A stretch of 46,124 nt of DNA from the NCBI GenBank assembly GCA_030652895.1, contig JAUSQH010000446.1, positions 1 to 46,124 of the forward strand, given 5' to 3'. The DNA comes from Alphaproteobacteria bacterium. GTDB taxonomy: Bacteria > Pseudomonadota > Alphaproteobacteria > UBA11222. The notes below the pieces were generated by a model. That model was not told the origin of the DNA. It saw only the letters and a program-made list of their open reading frames with translations, and made no database searches. Positions 15,610-23,183 of the stretch are shown here, one piece after another; position 1 is the stretch's first letter, and each line of letters opens with the position of its first letter. Made by a program: the position numbers and the translations under genes.

Positions 15610-16758
15610 TCAGTAGGGGACGGCGACGCGGCCGATTTTTTCGCGCGCGATGATCATCTTCTGGATCTGCGGGGTGCCGTCGCCGATTTGCAGGCCCAGC
15701 ACATCGCGCAGTCGCTGCTGATGTGGCATGTCTTTGCTGTAGGCGAAATGCCCGTTGATGATGATGCAATTGTGAATCACATCAAACGCGGTTTTGGGCG
15801 CCCACCATTTGCACATGGCGGCCTCGGCGGTGTGCGGTTCGCCCTGATCGCGCAGCCACAGGGTTTTGTAGCACAGCAGCTTTGCAGCGGTCAGCAGGGT
15901 TTCAGCCTCAGCCAGCGGTTCGGTGACGCCCTGATATTTGGCGATGGGATTGCCGAAAGCCTGGCGCTCGGTGACATATTTCCAGGTTTCCTCCAGCGAC
16001 GCCTGCGCCGCGCCCAGGCATTGCAGACCGATCAGCGCGCGGCTGTAATCAAAGCCGTTCATGACCAGCTTGAAGCCTTCACCTTCCTTGCCGATCAGCG
16101 TGTCGGCGCCGATTTTTACGTCGTCAAAGAAGATAGAGCCGCGTCCGACTGCGCTCGATCCGAGATCGTTAAAGCGTGTGGTGGTGACGCCCGGCAGATT
16201 GAGCGGCACCAGAAACGCCGATACGCCTTTGGCGTCGGTGCCGCTGGTACGTGCGAACAGCACGACCATATCGCATTGATCGGCAAGCGAGATGGAGGTT
16301 TTCTCGCCGTTGAGAATATAGCCGTTGCCGTCTTTCGTGGCCTTCAGGATCAGATGCGCCGCGTCCGATCCGCCGCGCGGTTCAGTGAGGCCCAGCGCCA
16401 CCATGATTTCGCCTGAGCACATATCGCTGATGATGCGGCGGCCCACTTCTTCGTCGGGGTGCTGCTTCATGATGGCGCCCAGCAGGGACGTCAGAAGTTG
16501 CACATACGAGACGTTGAAATCCGCCTTCGCGACCTCTTCAATAGAAATCCCGGCGGTGACGCAGTCCAGCCCCATGCCGCCAAATTTTTCCGGCAGCTCA
16601 ACACCGATCATGCCAAGCTCACCCATTTCCTTGCGCAGGGATTTTAGAATGACGCCGTCTATTTCACGCTGCTGATAGAAGGGCGCAAGCTTTTCCACGC
16701 CAAACCGGCGCACGGTTTCCTGAAAGGCCCGTTGTTCCGGCGAGAATGAAAAATCCAT
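15610..16758 (-). CDS. Acyl-CoA dehydrogenase (cyclohexanecarboxyl-CoA dehydrogenase candidate)
   Basis: A 382-residue FAD acyl-CoA dehydrogenase with the usual three parts: an N-terminal helical domain (MDFSFSPEQRAFQ), the middle beta-domain with ALGLTEPRGGSDAAHL, and a C-terminal helical domain with RQAFGNPIAKYQG. At the position where medium-chain enzymes carry the catalytic Glu (EGTxQIQ), this protein has Asp360 in IGDGTPQIQ, an atypical base. Its neighbours (BadI-, BadH- and hydratase-like) point to alpha,beta-desaturation of a cyclohexanecarboxyl-CoA-type ester, as assigned to AliB/BadJ in R. palustris. That function is inferred from context. The gene lies 27 bp downstream of the BadI-like gene in one operon. 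Confidence 0.82.
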   Translation of the reverse strand: MDFSFSPEQRAFQETVRRFGVEKLAPFYQQREIDGVILKSLRKEMGELGMIGVELPEKFGGMGLDCVTAGISIEEVAKADFNVSYVQLLTSLLGAIMKQHPDEEVGRRIISDMCSGEIMVALGLTEPRGGSDAAHLILKATKDGNGYILNGEKTSISLADQCDMVVLFARTSGTDAKGVSAFLVPLNLPGVTTTRFNDLGSSAVGRGSIFFDDVKIGADTLIGKEGEGFKLVMNGFDYSRALIGLQCLGAAQASLEETWKYVTERQAFGNPIAKYQGVTEPLAEAETLLTAAKLLCYKTLWLRDQGEPHTAEAAMCKWWAPKTAFDVIHNCIIINGHFAYSKDMPHQQRLRDVLGLQIGDGTPQIQKMIIAREKIGRVAVPY

Positions 16759-16785
16759 GTGCGCTTCTCTCTATGTTTTGCGTTG

Positions 16786-17568
16786 CTATTTTGCGAACTT
16801 GCGGAAGTCTGGCTTGCGCTTGGCATTCAGTGCGGTAACGCCTTCGCGGGATTCTTCGGAATCATAATACATTTTCAGGGACACAAAGCCCTGATTGCCA
16901 ATGCCCCGAATATGCTCGCTGTCCGCGTTGAACGAACGCTTGGCGATGGTCAGCGCTGTCGGGCTTTTCTCCATGATCTCGTCGCACCATTTCTGAACTT
17001 CCTCGTCCAGTTGTGCGTCCGGCACACAGATGTTGGCCAGCCCCATGGCGACCGCTTCCTGTCCACTATAGCGGCGGCACAGATACCAGATTTCGCGGGC
17101 CTTTTTCTCGCCCACAACCCGTGCCAGATAGGCGGTGCCGTAACCCGGATCAACCGAACCCATTTTCGGGCCGACCTGGCCGAAAATGGCGCTTTCCGAG
17201 CAGATGGTCATGTCGCAGATCACGCACAGAACATTGCCGCCGCCGATGGAATAGCCCTGTATGCGCGCGATTACCGGTTTGGGCACGTCGCGGATCGCGG
17301 CATGCAGTTCTTCCACCGGCATGCCGATCATGCCGCGGCCGTCATAATTGCCATCATGCACGGATTGATCACCCCCGGTGCAGAACGCCTTGGTCCCCAC
17401 ACCACCCAGTACGATGACGCCAATATCCTTGTCATATCCGGCTTTGTTGAAGGCGTGGATCAGTTCTTCTACTGTCTGGCCGCGAAACGCGTTATAGACC
17501 TCGGGACGGTTAATAAGAATCCAGGCAGCGCCGTTGCGCACTTCGTAAACAATATCCTTGTAATCCAT
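16786..17568 (-). CDS. badI: 2-ketocyclohexanecarboxyl-CoA hydrolase BadI
   Basis: BadI is a crotonase-fold hydrolase that opens the ring of 2-ketocyclohexanecarboxyl-CoA to pimeloyl-CoA. The 260-residue protein follows R. palustris BadI closely by memory: NAFRGQTVEELI, KAFCTGGDQSVHDGNYDGRG, ELHAAIRDVPKPVIARIQGY, FGQVGPKMGSVDPGYGTAYL and VVGEKKAREIWYL are all in place, and the length matches. The related MenB naphthoate synthase shares the GGDQ region but differs around it. It is the first gene of the leftward operon (badI, dehydrogenase, hydratase, badH, Rieske) and divergent from a TetR regulator. The benzoyl-CoA reductase genes of the anaerobic bad pathway are not in the window. Confidence 0.88.
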   Translation of the reverse strand: MDYKDIVYEVRNGAAWILINRPEVYNAFRGQTVEELIHAFNKAGYDKDIGVIVLGGVGTKAFCTGGDQSVHDGNYDGRGMIGMPVEELHAAIRDVPKPVIARIQGYSIGGGNVLCVICDMTICSESAIFGQVGPKMGSVDPGYGTAYLARVVGEKKAREIWYLCRRYSGQEAVAMGLANICVPDAQLDEEVQKWCDEIMEKSPTALTIAKRSFNADSEHIRGIGNQGFVSLKMYYDSEESREGVTALNAKRKPDFRKFAK

Positions 17569-17615
17569 AGGGGTTCTCCCGTTACAATTTGTGGTGTGGT
17601 CCGCTCCGAATTTTT

Positions 17616-17631
17616 TCTAATGGTAGTTAGA
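17616..17631. promoter_or_regulatory. Possible TetR operator in the badI/tetR intergenic region
   Basis: An inverted repeat TCTAA-n6-TTAGA lies 48 bp from the badI start and 44 bp from the TetR start. TetR-family regulators usually bind short palindromes between themselves and divergently transcribed targets. The arms are only 5 bp, so chance is possible. Confidence 0.35.
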
Positions 17632-17674
17632 TTTGGGGGTTGATTGCAAGCACCATCTAGGGACACAATTCAGA

Positions 17675-18253
17675 ATGTTGAAATCAGACAGAACCCGGCA
17701 ACGCATTCTGGACACTGCGGCGCAGGAGTTCCGCCAGCGCGGATATGCTGGCACCAAAGTGAACGATATCGCCTTTGCAGCCAATATGCGCGCGGCCAGT
17801 ATATATTATTATTTCGAATCCAAGGACCAGTTGTTTGAAGAGGTGCTGGGAATCGGCCTGAAGCTGGTGTTCGACGCGGTACGCAAGGCGGTGGAGGCCG
17901 CTCCCTCCCAGGGCGGGCACCGGGGCCGGCTATTGGCGGGCATTGAAGCGCATCTGGCGATGCTGCACGAATATGGCGATTATTCATCAGCCAATATCCG
18001 TAATTTCGGCCAGACGCCGGTTGAGATTCAAGAGCGGCAGATGGGCCTGCGCAATGCCTACGGCGAATATTGGCGTGAACTTCTGATGGCGGCGCAAGAC
18101 GCAGGCGCGATACGCCAGGAGGCCAATCTGTCCCTGTTGCGCATGTTCCTGTTCGGCGCCATGAACTGGACCCTGGAATGGGTGAAGCCCGGCAAAATGA
18201 GCGCGGCTGAGCTGGCTCAGCAACTCTGCGATACGCTGTTTCCGGGAGAGTAG
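17675..18253 (+). CDS. TetR/AcrR-family transcriptional regulator
   Basis: From the ATG at 17675 the product has 192 residues. The N-terminal DNA-binding domain is typical of TetR: TRQRILDTAAQEFRQRGYAGTKVNDIAFAANMRAASIYYYFESKDQLFEEV in pieces, with the HTH around residues 27-46 and the usual YYYF-x-SKD turn. The C-terminal ligand domain (about 60-190) resembles regulators of acyl-CoA catabolism but has no diagnostic motif. It is divergent from the badI operon and probably represses it until a CoA-thioester intermediate binds (inference). In R. palustris the bad genes are controlled by other families, so a TetR in this place is a local variation. Confidence 0.88.
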   Translation: MLKSDRTRQRILDTAAQEFRQRGYAGTKVNDIAFAANMRAASIYYYFESKDQLFEEVLGIGLKLVFDAVRKAVEAAPSQGGHRGRLLAGIEAHLAMLHEYGDYSSANIRNFGQTPVEIQERQMGLRNAYGEYWRELLMAAQDAGAIRQEANLSLLRMFLFGAMNWTLEWVKPGKMSAAELAQQLCDTLFPGE

Positions 18254-18291
18254 GGGGAGAATATCAGGCGAATTTATGTAAAGCGCGCCAG

Positions 18292-19665
18292 TTATATCCA
18301 GCCGGGTTTTGCGGAACCCAAACGGCGCGCCGGGAGCGTCCAGTACATTGGCGCGTCCTGTATTGTTACCGGCGGTTTCAGGCGTTTTGCATGGCCCCAA
18401 TCGGTTTGCTCGATCGGCGAGGCAGTATCAAAGAAATTCTCCGGCGCAAGCGCAACTTCTGTTTCAGCGTCACCCGCGTCTATCAGCAGCCTGGCGGTGC
18501 GCGCCAACGACAGGCGCGCGGTAACGCTGTTCGCGTTATTCAGGCGCTGCGTAATGGCGCGAATGATGACCGCCGCCGCAAGGTATCCCGTCCCGTGATC
18601 AAGGGCTTGCACTGGTAGCGGTGTTGGCTTTTCGGTTTGCCCCCATTTCATGCCGGTATCGGCGATGCCGCAACTCATCTGCACCAGGCTGTCAAAGCCG
18701 CGCCGCAGCGCCCAGGGACCGGTCCAGCCATAGGCACACAGCGACACATCAATTACACCGGGCGACAGGGCACGCCGCGCAACTGCGTCATACCCAAGCC
18801 GGTCCAGTGCATCGGCGCGGTAGCCATGCAGGATCACATCTGCCTGCGCCAGCAGCCCCTCGAACACTGCGCGGCCCTCGGCGGTTTTCAGATCCAGGCG
18901 TGCGCAGCGCTTGCCCAGGGTGACCTCTGGAACGACGCCCGGCTCATCCCAGTCGGGCGGATCAAGGCGCAGCACGTTGGCCCCATATCCGGCCAGAAAA
19001 CGGCTGGCGACCGGCCCCGCCAGCACGCGGGTCAGGTCCAGAACCCGCACCCCTGCCAGCGGACGTGATGGTGTTGCACCCCGGTCTAGCAGCGGCGCAT
19101 GCGGAGTGTTTTCCATTTGCACCACATGCTGGCTGGCGACAGCGGCGCCTTGCGGATGTGCGGCCCATTGGGCGACGGATCGCATTTCGGCTGCGCAACC
19201 GCCCGCGTCGACGATAGCGGCTTCAAGTTTCTGCTTGTCCCATTCCCGGACCACCTTCGCCATTGCGGTTTTACCGGCCTGCTGGCCCAATATTTTTTCG
19301 GCAGCGATACGATGATGCGGCGCGTTGGTGTGCAGCCGGATCCAGCCATCCCTGGTCTGGTAGTCTCCGGCGATCGGGTCCCAGGGGGCGGGCATTTCCC
19401 ACCCAACCGGGCGAATGGACCATGCAAACCAGAATGATGATAGCCGCCGGTCAACCGTTACCCCGGAAAATTTTCCGCCACGGCATTGCGCCAGCTCGGC
19501 AACAGCCAATGCCGCCGCCGCAATGGTGGCGCTGGCGAAATCCGTAACCCGATAGGCTGACGGCAGGCCGCCCTCGCCCACAAAATTCACTGCGTCCAGC
19601 AATTCTTGTTTGCCGCCGACGGCATTCCACGCGGCGGCTATCAATGTGCGAGTGCCTGTAGTCAT
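18292..19665 (-). CDS. CoA-transferase family III (CaiB/BaiF), rearranged domain order
   Basis: The 457-residue protein contains the family III signature LAGVRVLDLTRVLAGPVASRFLAGYGANVLRLD in pieces, but at about residue 204 instead of at the N-terminus. It continues through ADVILHGYRADALDRLGYD to QALDHGTGYLAAA, whose Asp aligns with the catalytic Asp of formyl-CoA transferase. The first 200 residues resemble the second half of a CaiB protomer (VTDFASATIAAAALAVAELAQ, then TRDGWIRLHTN). The order is therefore second half, then first half, with the Asp segment present twice, the first copy degenerate. Family III enzymes move CoA between carboxylates. Here it may activate the cluster's acid substrate, since no CoA ligase is nearby. 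It converges with the TetR gene. Confidence 0.82.
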   Translation of the reverse strand: MTTGTRTLIAAAWNAVGGKQELLDAVNFVGEGGLPSAYRVTDFASATIAAAALAVAELAQCRGGKFSGVTVDRRLSSFWFAWSIRPVGWEMPAPWDPIAGDYQTRDGWIRLHTNAPHHRIAAEKILGQQAGKTAMAKVVREWDKQKLEAAIVDAGGCAAEMRSVAQWAAHPQGAAVASQHVVQMENTPHAPLLDRGATPSRPLAGVRVLDLTRVLAGPVASRFLAGYGANVLRLDPPDWDEPGVVPEVTLGKRCARLDLKTAEGRAVFEGLLAQADVILHGYRADALDRLGYDAVARRALSPGVIDVSLCAYGWTGPWALRRGFDSLVQMSCGIADTGMKWGQTEKPTPLPVQALDHGTGYLAAAVIIRAITQRLNNANSVTARLSLARTARLLIDAGDAETEVALAPENFFDTASPIEQTDWGHAKRLKPPVTIQDAPMYWTLPARRLGSAKPGWI

Positions 19666-19700
19666 GGAACGTGTTCCCCCGAATAACTACGTCAAACAAA

Positions 19701-19720
19701 CGAACAAATGCGAACAAATG
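19701..19720 (-). repeat. Tandem 10-bp direct repeat upstream of the rearranged CoA-transferase
   Basis: CGAACAAATG occurs twice head to tail, 36 bp upstream of the CoA-transferase start, and is preceded by the related stretch CAAACAAA. Direct repeats with a one-turn period at this distance from a start codon are a common operator layout. No function is proven. Confidence 0.4.
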
Positions 19721-19879
19721 GTGTCGTCTCAGCCCGACCCCATTGGTTGTGCCAGTTTTCGGGGGCTACCTCAATGGGCTTCCCGCGGGGAGTTATTCCT
19801 ACGTTCAATCGCAAGAAACGTTTCGCGGCGTAGGAGCCGGCACTAGTTTTGGATGTTCGATATCCGCCCCAAGGCAATT

Positions 19880-20386
19880 TTAGTATCGCATCGTAACGCG
19901 TATCCGGGTGTCGCCGGGCAGTGCGGTGAAGACCGCTTCATCCAAATCCGGCAAACGATAGCTGACCGGCGCATCCCGCGAAAAACCGTAGCCTTCTTTT
20001 GGCAGGCCCAGGAAGTTTTTGCTAAGTTTTTTGCTGCCGTCTTCATCGTGGTAAAGCGAAATGGCGTAGCTGCCGGGAGTGGGGACTGACATACAGGCCA
20101 CTACCTCGCCCATTTGTGCAGGCACACGAATGCGTGAAAGGCGTTTGCCTTTTTTGAGGAAGTCCGCATCCCGGTCACCATACAGATTAATAGTGATTGT
20201 GCCCCGGGCGTTGCGAACCCCTGCAACCGTAATCTGCAATCGCACCTGATCGTCTCCGGTGCAGAGGCGGTCTGCGCGCCACTCCGCTAATGCAGCTGAC
20301 TCCAGAGAAACTGTCACAAAGCCGGTAAAGGCCAGGAAACAGGAGATTCGGCATATGCGCCATGTCAATGTAGAAGTTGGGATCAT
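19880..20386 (-). CDS. DUF2141 family exported protein
   Basis: The protein (168 residues from the ATG at 20386; a TTG at 20416 would add ten) has a signal peptide (ISCFLAFTGFVTVSLESAALA, in two parts) and a DUF2141 beta-rich domain. Family features are VRNARGTITINLYGDRDADFLKKGK, the stretch PTPGSYAISLYHDEDG and SKNFLGLPKEGYGFSRDA. DUF2141 proteins are small periplasmic or extracellular immunoglobulin-like proteins of unknown function. It is divergent from the HIT gene with only a few tens of bases between the starts, so the promoters must overlap. Its position next to the sphingolipid locus may be coincidence. Confidence 0.82.
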   Translation of the reverse strand: MIPTSTLTWRICRISCFLAFTGFVTVSLESAALAEWRADRLCTGDDQVRLQITVAGVRNARGTITINLYGDRDADFLKKGKRLSRIRVPAQMGEVVACMSVPTPGSYAISLYHDEDGSKKLSKNFLGLPKEGYGFSRDAPVSYRLPDLDEAVFTALPGDTRIRVTMRY

Positions 20387-20433
20387 GCTTCGCTTATACT
20401 TCAATTTTAACAACAATGCCCGGACGAATCGCT

Positions 20434-20886
20434 ATGCCAGACGCGCCGAAAATGTCACTGACCGCCAGCAAGTTCGGTTATCCGGAAACCTGTATAGCGG
20501 AGACCCCTTCATGGCTGGTGCTGTTGCGTCCGCAGCAGGTAACGCTGGGATCCCTGGTGCTGGTTTGCCGGGAGCCGGTGACGGCCTTTGGGGATGTCAG
20601 TGCACAGGCCCTGACCGCGTTACAGCCGGTGCTCAAAAACATCGAACATCTGCTTGCCGGTGCGGTCAGCTATCAGAAGATAAACTATCTGATGCTGATG
20701 ATGGTCGATCCTGATGTGCACTTTCATATTATTCCACGCTATGAGGGGGTGCGTGAGTATCACGGGCTAAGCCTTGTGGATACCGGCTGGCCTGGGCCGC
20801 CGCGGCTGGATCAGGCGGTGCAGCTTCCTCCCGATGCGCAGCAGGCGCTTGTGCAGACATTGCGTGAGAAATGGGGTGTTAGGTGA
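20434..20886 (+). CDS. HIT-domain protein at the head of the sphingolipid/Lpt operon
   Basis: With the ATG at 20434 the product has 150 residues (in-frame starts at 20416 and 20377 are alternatives). It shows the histidine-triad motif as DVHFHIIPRY: the second and third His (96 and 98) are present, while the first is Asp94. HIT proteins are nucleotide hydrolases or transferases that form a nucleotidyl intermediate on the middle His, which is present here. The stop overlaps the lptF GTG by 4 bp, and the whole downstream operon is tightly packed, so this protein probably acts in the same pathway. A role in cleaving or transferring a nucleotide-activated head group is a guess from context. Confidence 0.82.
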   Translation: MPDAPKMSLTASKFGYPETCIAETPSWLVLLRPQQVTLGSLVLVCREPVTAFGDVSAQALTALQPVLKNIEHLLAGAVSYQKINYLMLMMVDPDVHFHIIPRYEGVREYHGLSLVDTGWPGPPRLDQAVQLPPDAQQALVQTLREKWGVR

Positions 20887-22091
20887 GCGCACGGCGCACG
20901 GGCGCAAACCTGATTACATCTTATCTGGTTCGGGAGACGTCCAGGCCGTTGTTATTTTCGTTGCTGATTACGCTCGCGGCGCTGCTGCTGGAGCGCACAC
21001 TGCGGCTTATGGAGTTGCTGACCAATCATGGCGGGCCATTGGAGTTGGTTTTTCAACTGACGCTTAATCTGTTGCCGCATTATCTCGGGCTGGCATTGCC
21101 AGCGACATTTTTTATCAGTCTGTTTGTGGTGATCTCAAAATTCGATTCCAATAATGAGCTGGTCACCATCAGTGGCGCCGGCCTTTCGCTTTATCGCATT
21201 GTCCGGCCATTAGTGGCGATCGGGGTGGTGTTTGCGGGTATCAGTATTGCCCTGTTTGGATATATGCAGCCCTATAGCCGCTATATGTACCGCGAGATCA
21301 TCTATGTGGTGACGACCACGGCTTGGAATGCGACCCTGAATGAAAGAGTGTTCGCCAGGCTGGGGGGTGGACTGACCATCTATGCCGATGAGGTGGATGC
21401 GACGGGGCGGCGTCTGGCCGGTATATTCATTCGAGAAGTCAGTGATGACAGGGAAACAATAACCACCGCCGCCGAGGGCGCGTTAATCGTCAATGATAAC
21501 CACACCAGGTTGCAACTCATTCTGCGCGATGGCGTGCGAACCATATTCGAGAGTAATTCCGAGGCCATGACGGCGAACTTTTCCAGTGTTACTCTTGGGC
21601 GGGATTTTGCGTTTGACGCCGCGCCGTTTCGCCCGCGTGGCAAAGATGGACGCGAGATGACCCTGACGGAGCTTTGGCGGCTTTCGAGGGACACACCCCC
21701 CGGCGAAGCACGTGCGGGGCTGATGGCCGAGTTTCATACCCGCGCCGTGCGCGCGGCGTCGCTGCCGTTACTGCCGTTTCTGGCGATGGCTATGGGGATT
21801 GCAAGCCAGCGCGCCAGCCGCAATACCGGCATCGTGGCGGGGGGGTTGATTCTGGTGCTGTATCATCACGTGATTCAGCTTGGTGGAAGCCTGGTCGAGC
21901 GTGAAATATTTTCAGCCGTGACGGCTATATGGTTGCCGTTCGCAATATTTGCAGGTTTTTGCATGCTGACGTTTCATCGCAGCAACGCCTCTCCGGGCGG
22001 CAACCCGTTCGATACTGTCTTTGCCGGAATCGAAAATATGATTGCTGCTTTGACAAGCGTCCTTCGTCCGGAAAGCAAGAAGCAAACATGA
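20883..22091 (+). CDS. lptF: LptF-type permease, probably sphingolipid-specific
   Basis: A 402-residue LptF/LptG (YjgP/YjgQ) family permease: paired N-terminal membrane segments (FSLLITLAALLLERTLRL and LALPATFFISLFVVISKF), a periplasmic beta-jellyroll of about 150 residues (TIYADEVDATGRRLAGIFI, TTAAEGALIVND), and C-terminal membrane segments. LptF and LptG form the membrane core of the LptB2FGC exporter, which passes LPS to the periplasmic bridge. The usual alphaproteobacterial lptFG locus lies beside lptD, surA and pdxA. Here the pair is instead coupled to HIT and ceramide-synthesis genes by 4-bp overlaps. I infer a paralogous exporter for sphingolipid. Family assignment is firm; substrate is inferred. 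Confidence 0.9.
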   Translation: MSARRTGANLITSYLVRETSRPLLFSLLITLAALLLERTLRLMELLTNHGGPLELVFQLTLNLLPHYLGLALPATFFISLFVVISKFDSNNELVTISGAGLSLYRIVRPLVAIGVVFAGISIALFGYMQPYSRYMYREIIYVVTTTAWNATLNERVFARLGGGLTIYADEVDATGRRLAGIFIREVSDDRETITTAAEGALIVNDNHTRLQLILRDGVRTIFESNSEAMTANFSSVTLGRDFAFDAAPFRPRGKDGREMTLTELWRLSRDTPPGEARAGLMAEFHTRAVRAASLPLLPFLAMAMGIASQRASRNTGIVAGGLILVLYHHVIQLGGSLVEREIFSAVTAIWLPFAIFAGFCMLTFHRSNASPGGNPFDTVFAGIENMIAALTSVLRPESKKQT

Positions 22092-23179
22092 CCTTCGCCT
22101 TGTATCTGACGCGGGTATTTGCGCTTAGTACTGCGGCGGCGCTGCTGGCAATGGGGGCGCTGGCGGAACTGCTGGATCTGCTGGACAATGGCAACACGGT
22201 GATTGCGCATTATGGCCGCCTGCTCGATCTGGCTAAATATGCTGTGCTGATTACGCCAACAGTTGCTGCCAGCGTAATTCCGATTGCGAGTTTGATTGGT
22301 GCACTGATTACATTTGGCGCTCTGGCCGGCAACAATGAGATTGTCGCTATGCGTAGTTCCGGTATGACCCTGTATTGGATCGTCGCGCGCCTGGCGCCTG
22401 TTGCGCTGTTCATCGGCGTTTTGTATTTCGCACTTCGCTTTATTGTCGCGCCGTACACGGAAATTCAGGTGTACGAATTGCTGCGTGAGCCGGAAACTTC
22501 GGATGCAGCAGCTTCGGAAGGGGCGTCAGATTCCATGCCCGCCAAGGGTGCTTACTGGATCAGTTCCGGCCAGGTGATCCTGGCGTTCGATGACGCTGAG
22601 GATGAAGGGCGAAAGTTACGGCAGGTGATGATCGTCGAGCGTGACGCGGATGGACGGATGGTGCGCCACATGACGGCCAGCGAAGGTCGGTTTGAAAAAG
22701 GGGACTGGCATTTTGAAGGCGTTAGCAGCCAGATCATTCGGCGGCAGGGTCCGGTAAAGGGGCAAGATAATGAATATACGTTGGTGGATGGTCCGCAGCC
22801 CATCGATATTTTGGCCGCGACTGTTCCCAATGCTCGCGCCCGTTTAAGACAGCCCGGTCTTCCGGAAGCTAAAGTATGGGCGGGCAGCAATAGCCCTGCG
22901 TATCGTCAGATAAATTTTTATGAAGCGCTGGCGGCCCCTTTTGTGCCGATGATCATGCTGCTTGCGGCCGCGCCATTGGCGCTAGGCACAGCCCGCCATC
23001 CGTCTAGGGTGCGGGATATGGCCATTGCGCTTGGAACTGGATTTGGGTATTTGCTGGCTAGCGGAGTATCCCGCTCCCTGGGGGAAGCAGGTGTTATGCC
23101 GCCACTGCTCGCGGTTTTGGGGCCGGTTGTCATCTTTGTATTGGCCACCATAAGTATTTTGGCGCACCGCGAGGGATAA
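22088..23179 (+). CDS. lptG: LptG-type permease, probably sphingolipid-specific
   Basis: From the ATG at 22088, overlapping the lptF stop as ATGA, the product has 363 residues. It has the LptG layout: MTFALYLTRVFALSTAAALL, then a second hydrophobic helix (VLITPTVAASVIPIASLIGAL), a periplasmic jellyroll with WISSGQVILAF and GRFEKGDWHFEGV, and terminal membrane helices around APFVPMIMLLAAAPLALG and FGYLLASGVSRSLGEAG. The last stretch is typical of LptG. No LptA, LptC or LptB gene is in the window, so the pair must borrow a general ATPase or use one encoded elsewhere. The next gene, the ceramide N-acyltransferase candidate, starts 4 bp after the stop. Confidence 0.9.
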   Translation: MTFALYLTRVFALSTAAALLAMGALAELLDLLDNGNTVIAHYGRLLDLAKYAVLITPTVAASVIPIASLIGALITFGALAGNNEIVAMRSSGMTLYWIVARLAPVALFIGVLYFALRFIVAPYTEIQVYELLREPETSDAAASEGASDSMPAKGAYWISSGQVILAFDDAEDEGRKLRQVMIVERDADGRMVRHMTASEGRFEKGDWHFEGVSSQIIRRQGPVKGQDNEYTLVDGPQPIDILAATVPNARARLRQPGLPEAKVWAGSNSPAYRQINFYEALAAPFVPMIMLLAAAPLALGTARHPSRVRDMAIALGTGFGYLLASGVSRSLGEAGVMPPLLAVLGPVVIFVLATISILAHREG

Positions 23180-23183
23180 ACCC

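Noticed and set aside
15688-17643. Long forward frames (242 and 294 codons) opposite the dehydrogenase and badI genes
   Set aside because: The reverse strand carries unmistakable protein families; the forward frames show no motifs and have typical antisense composition.
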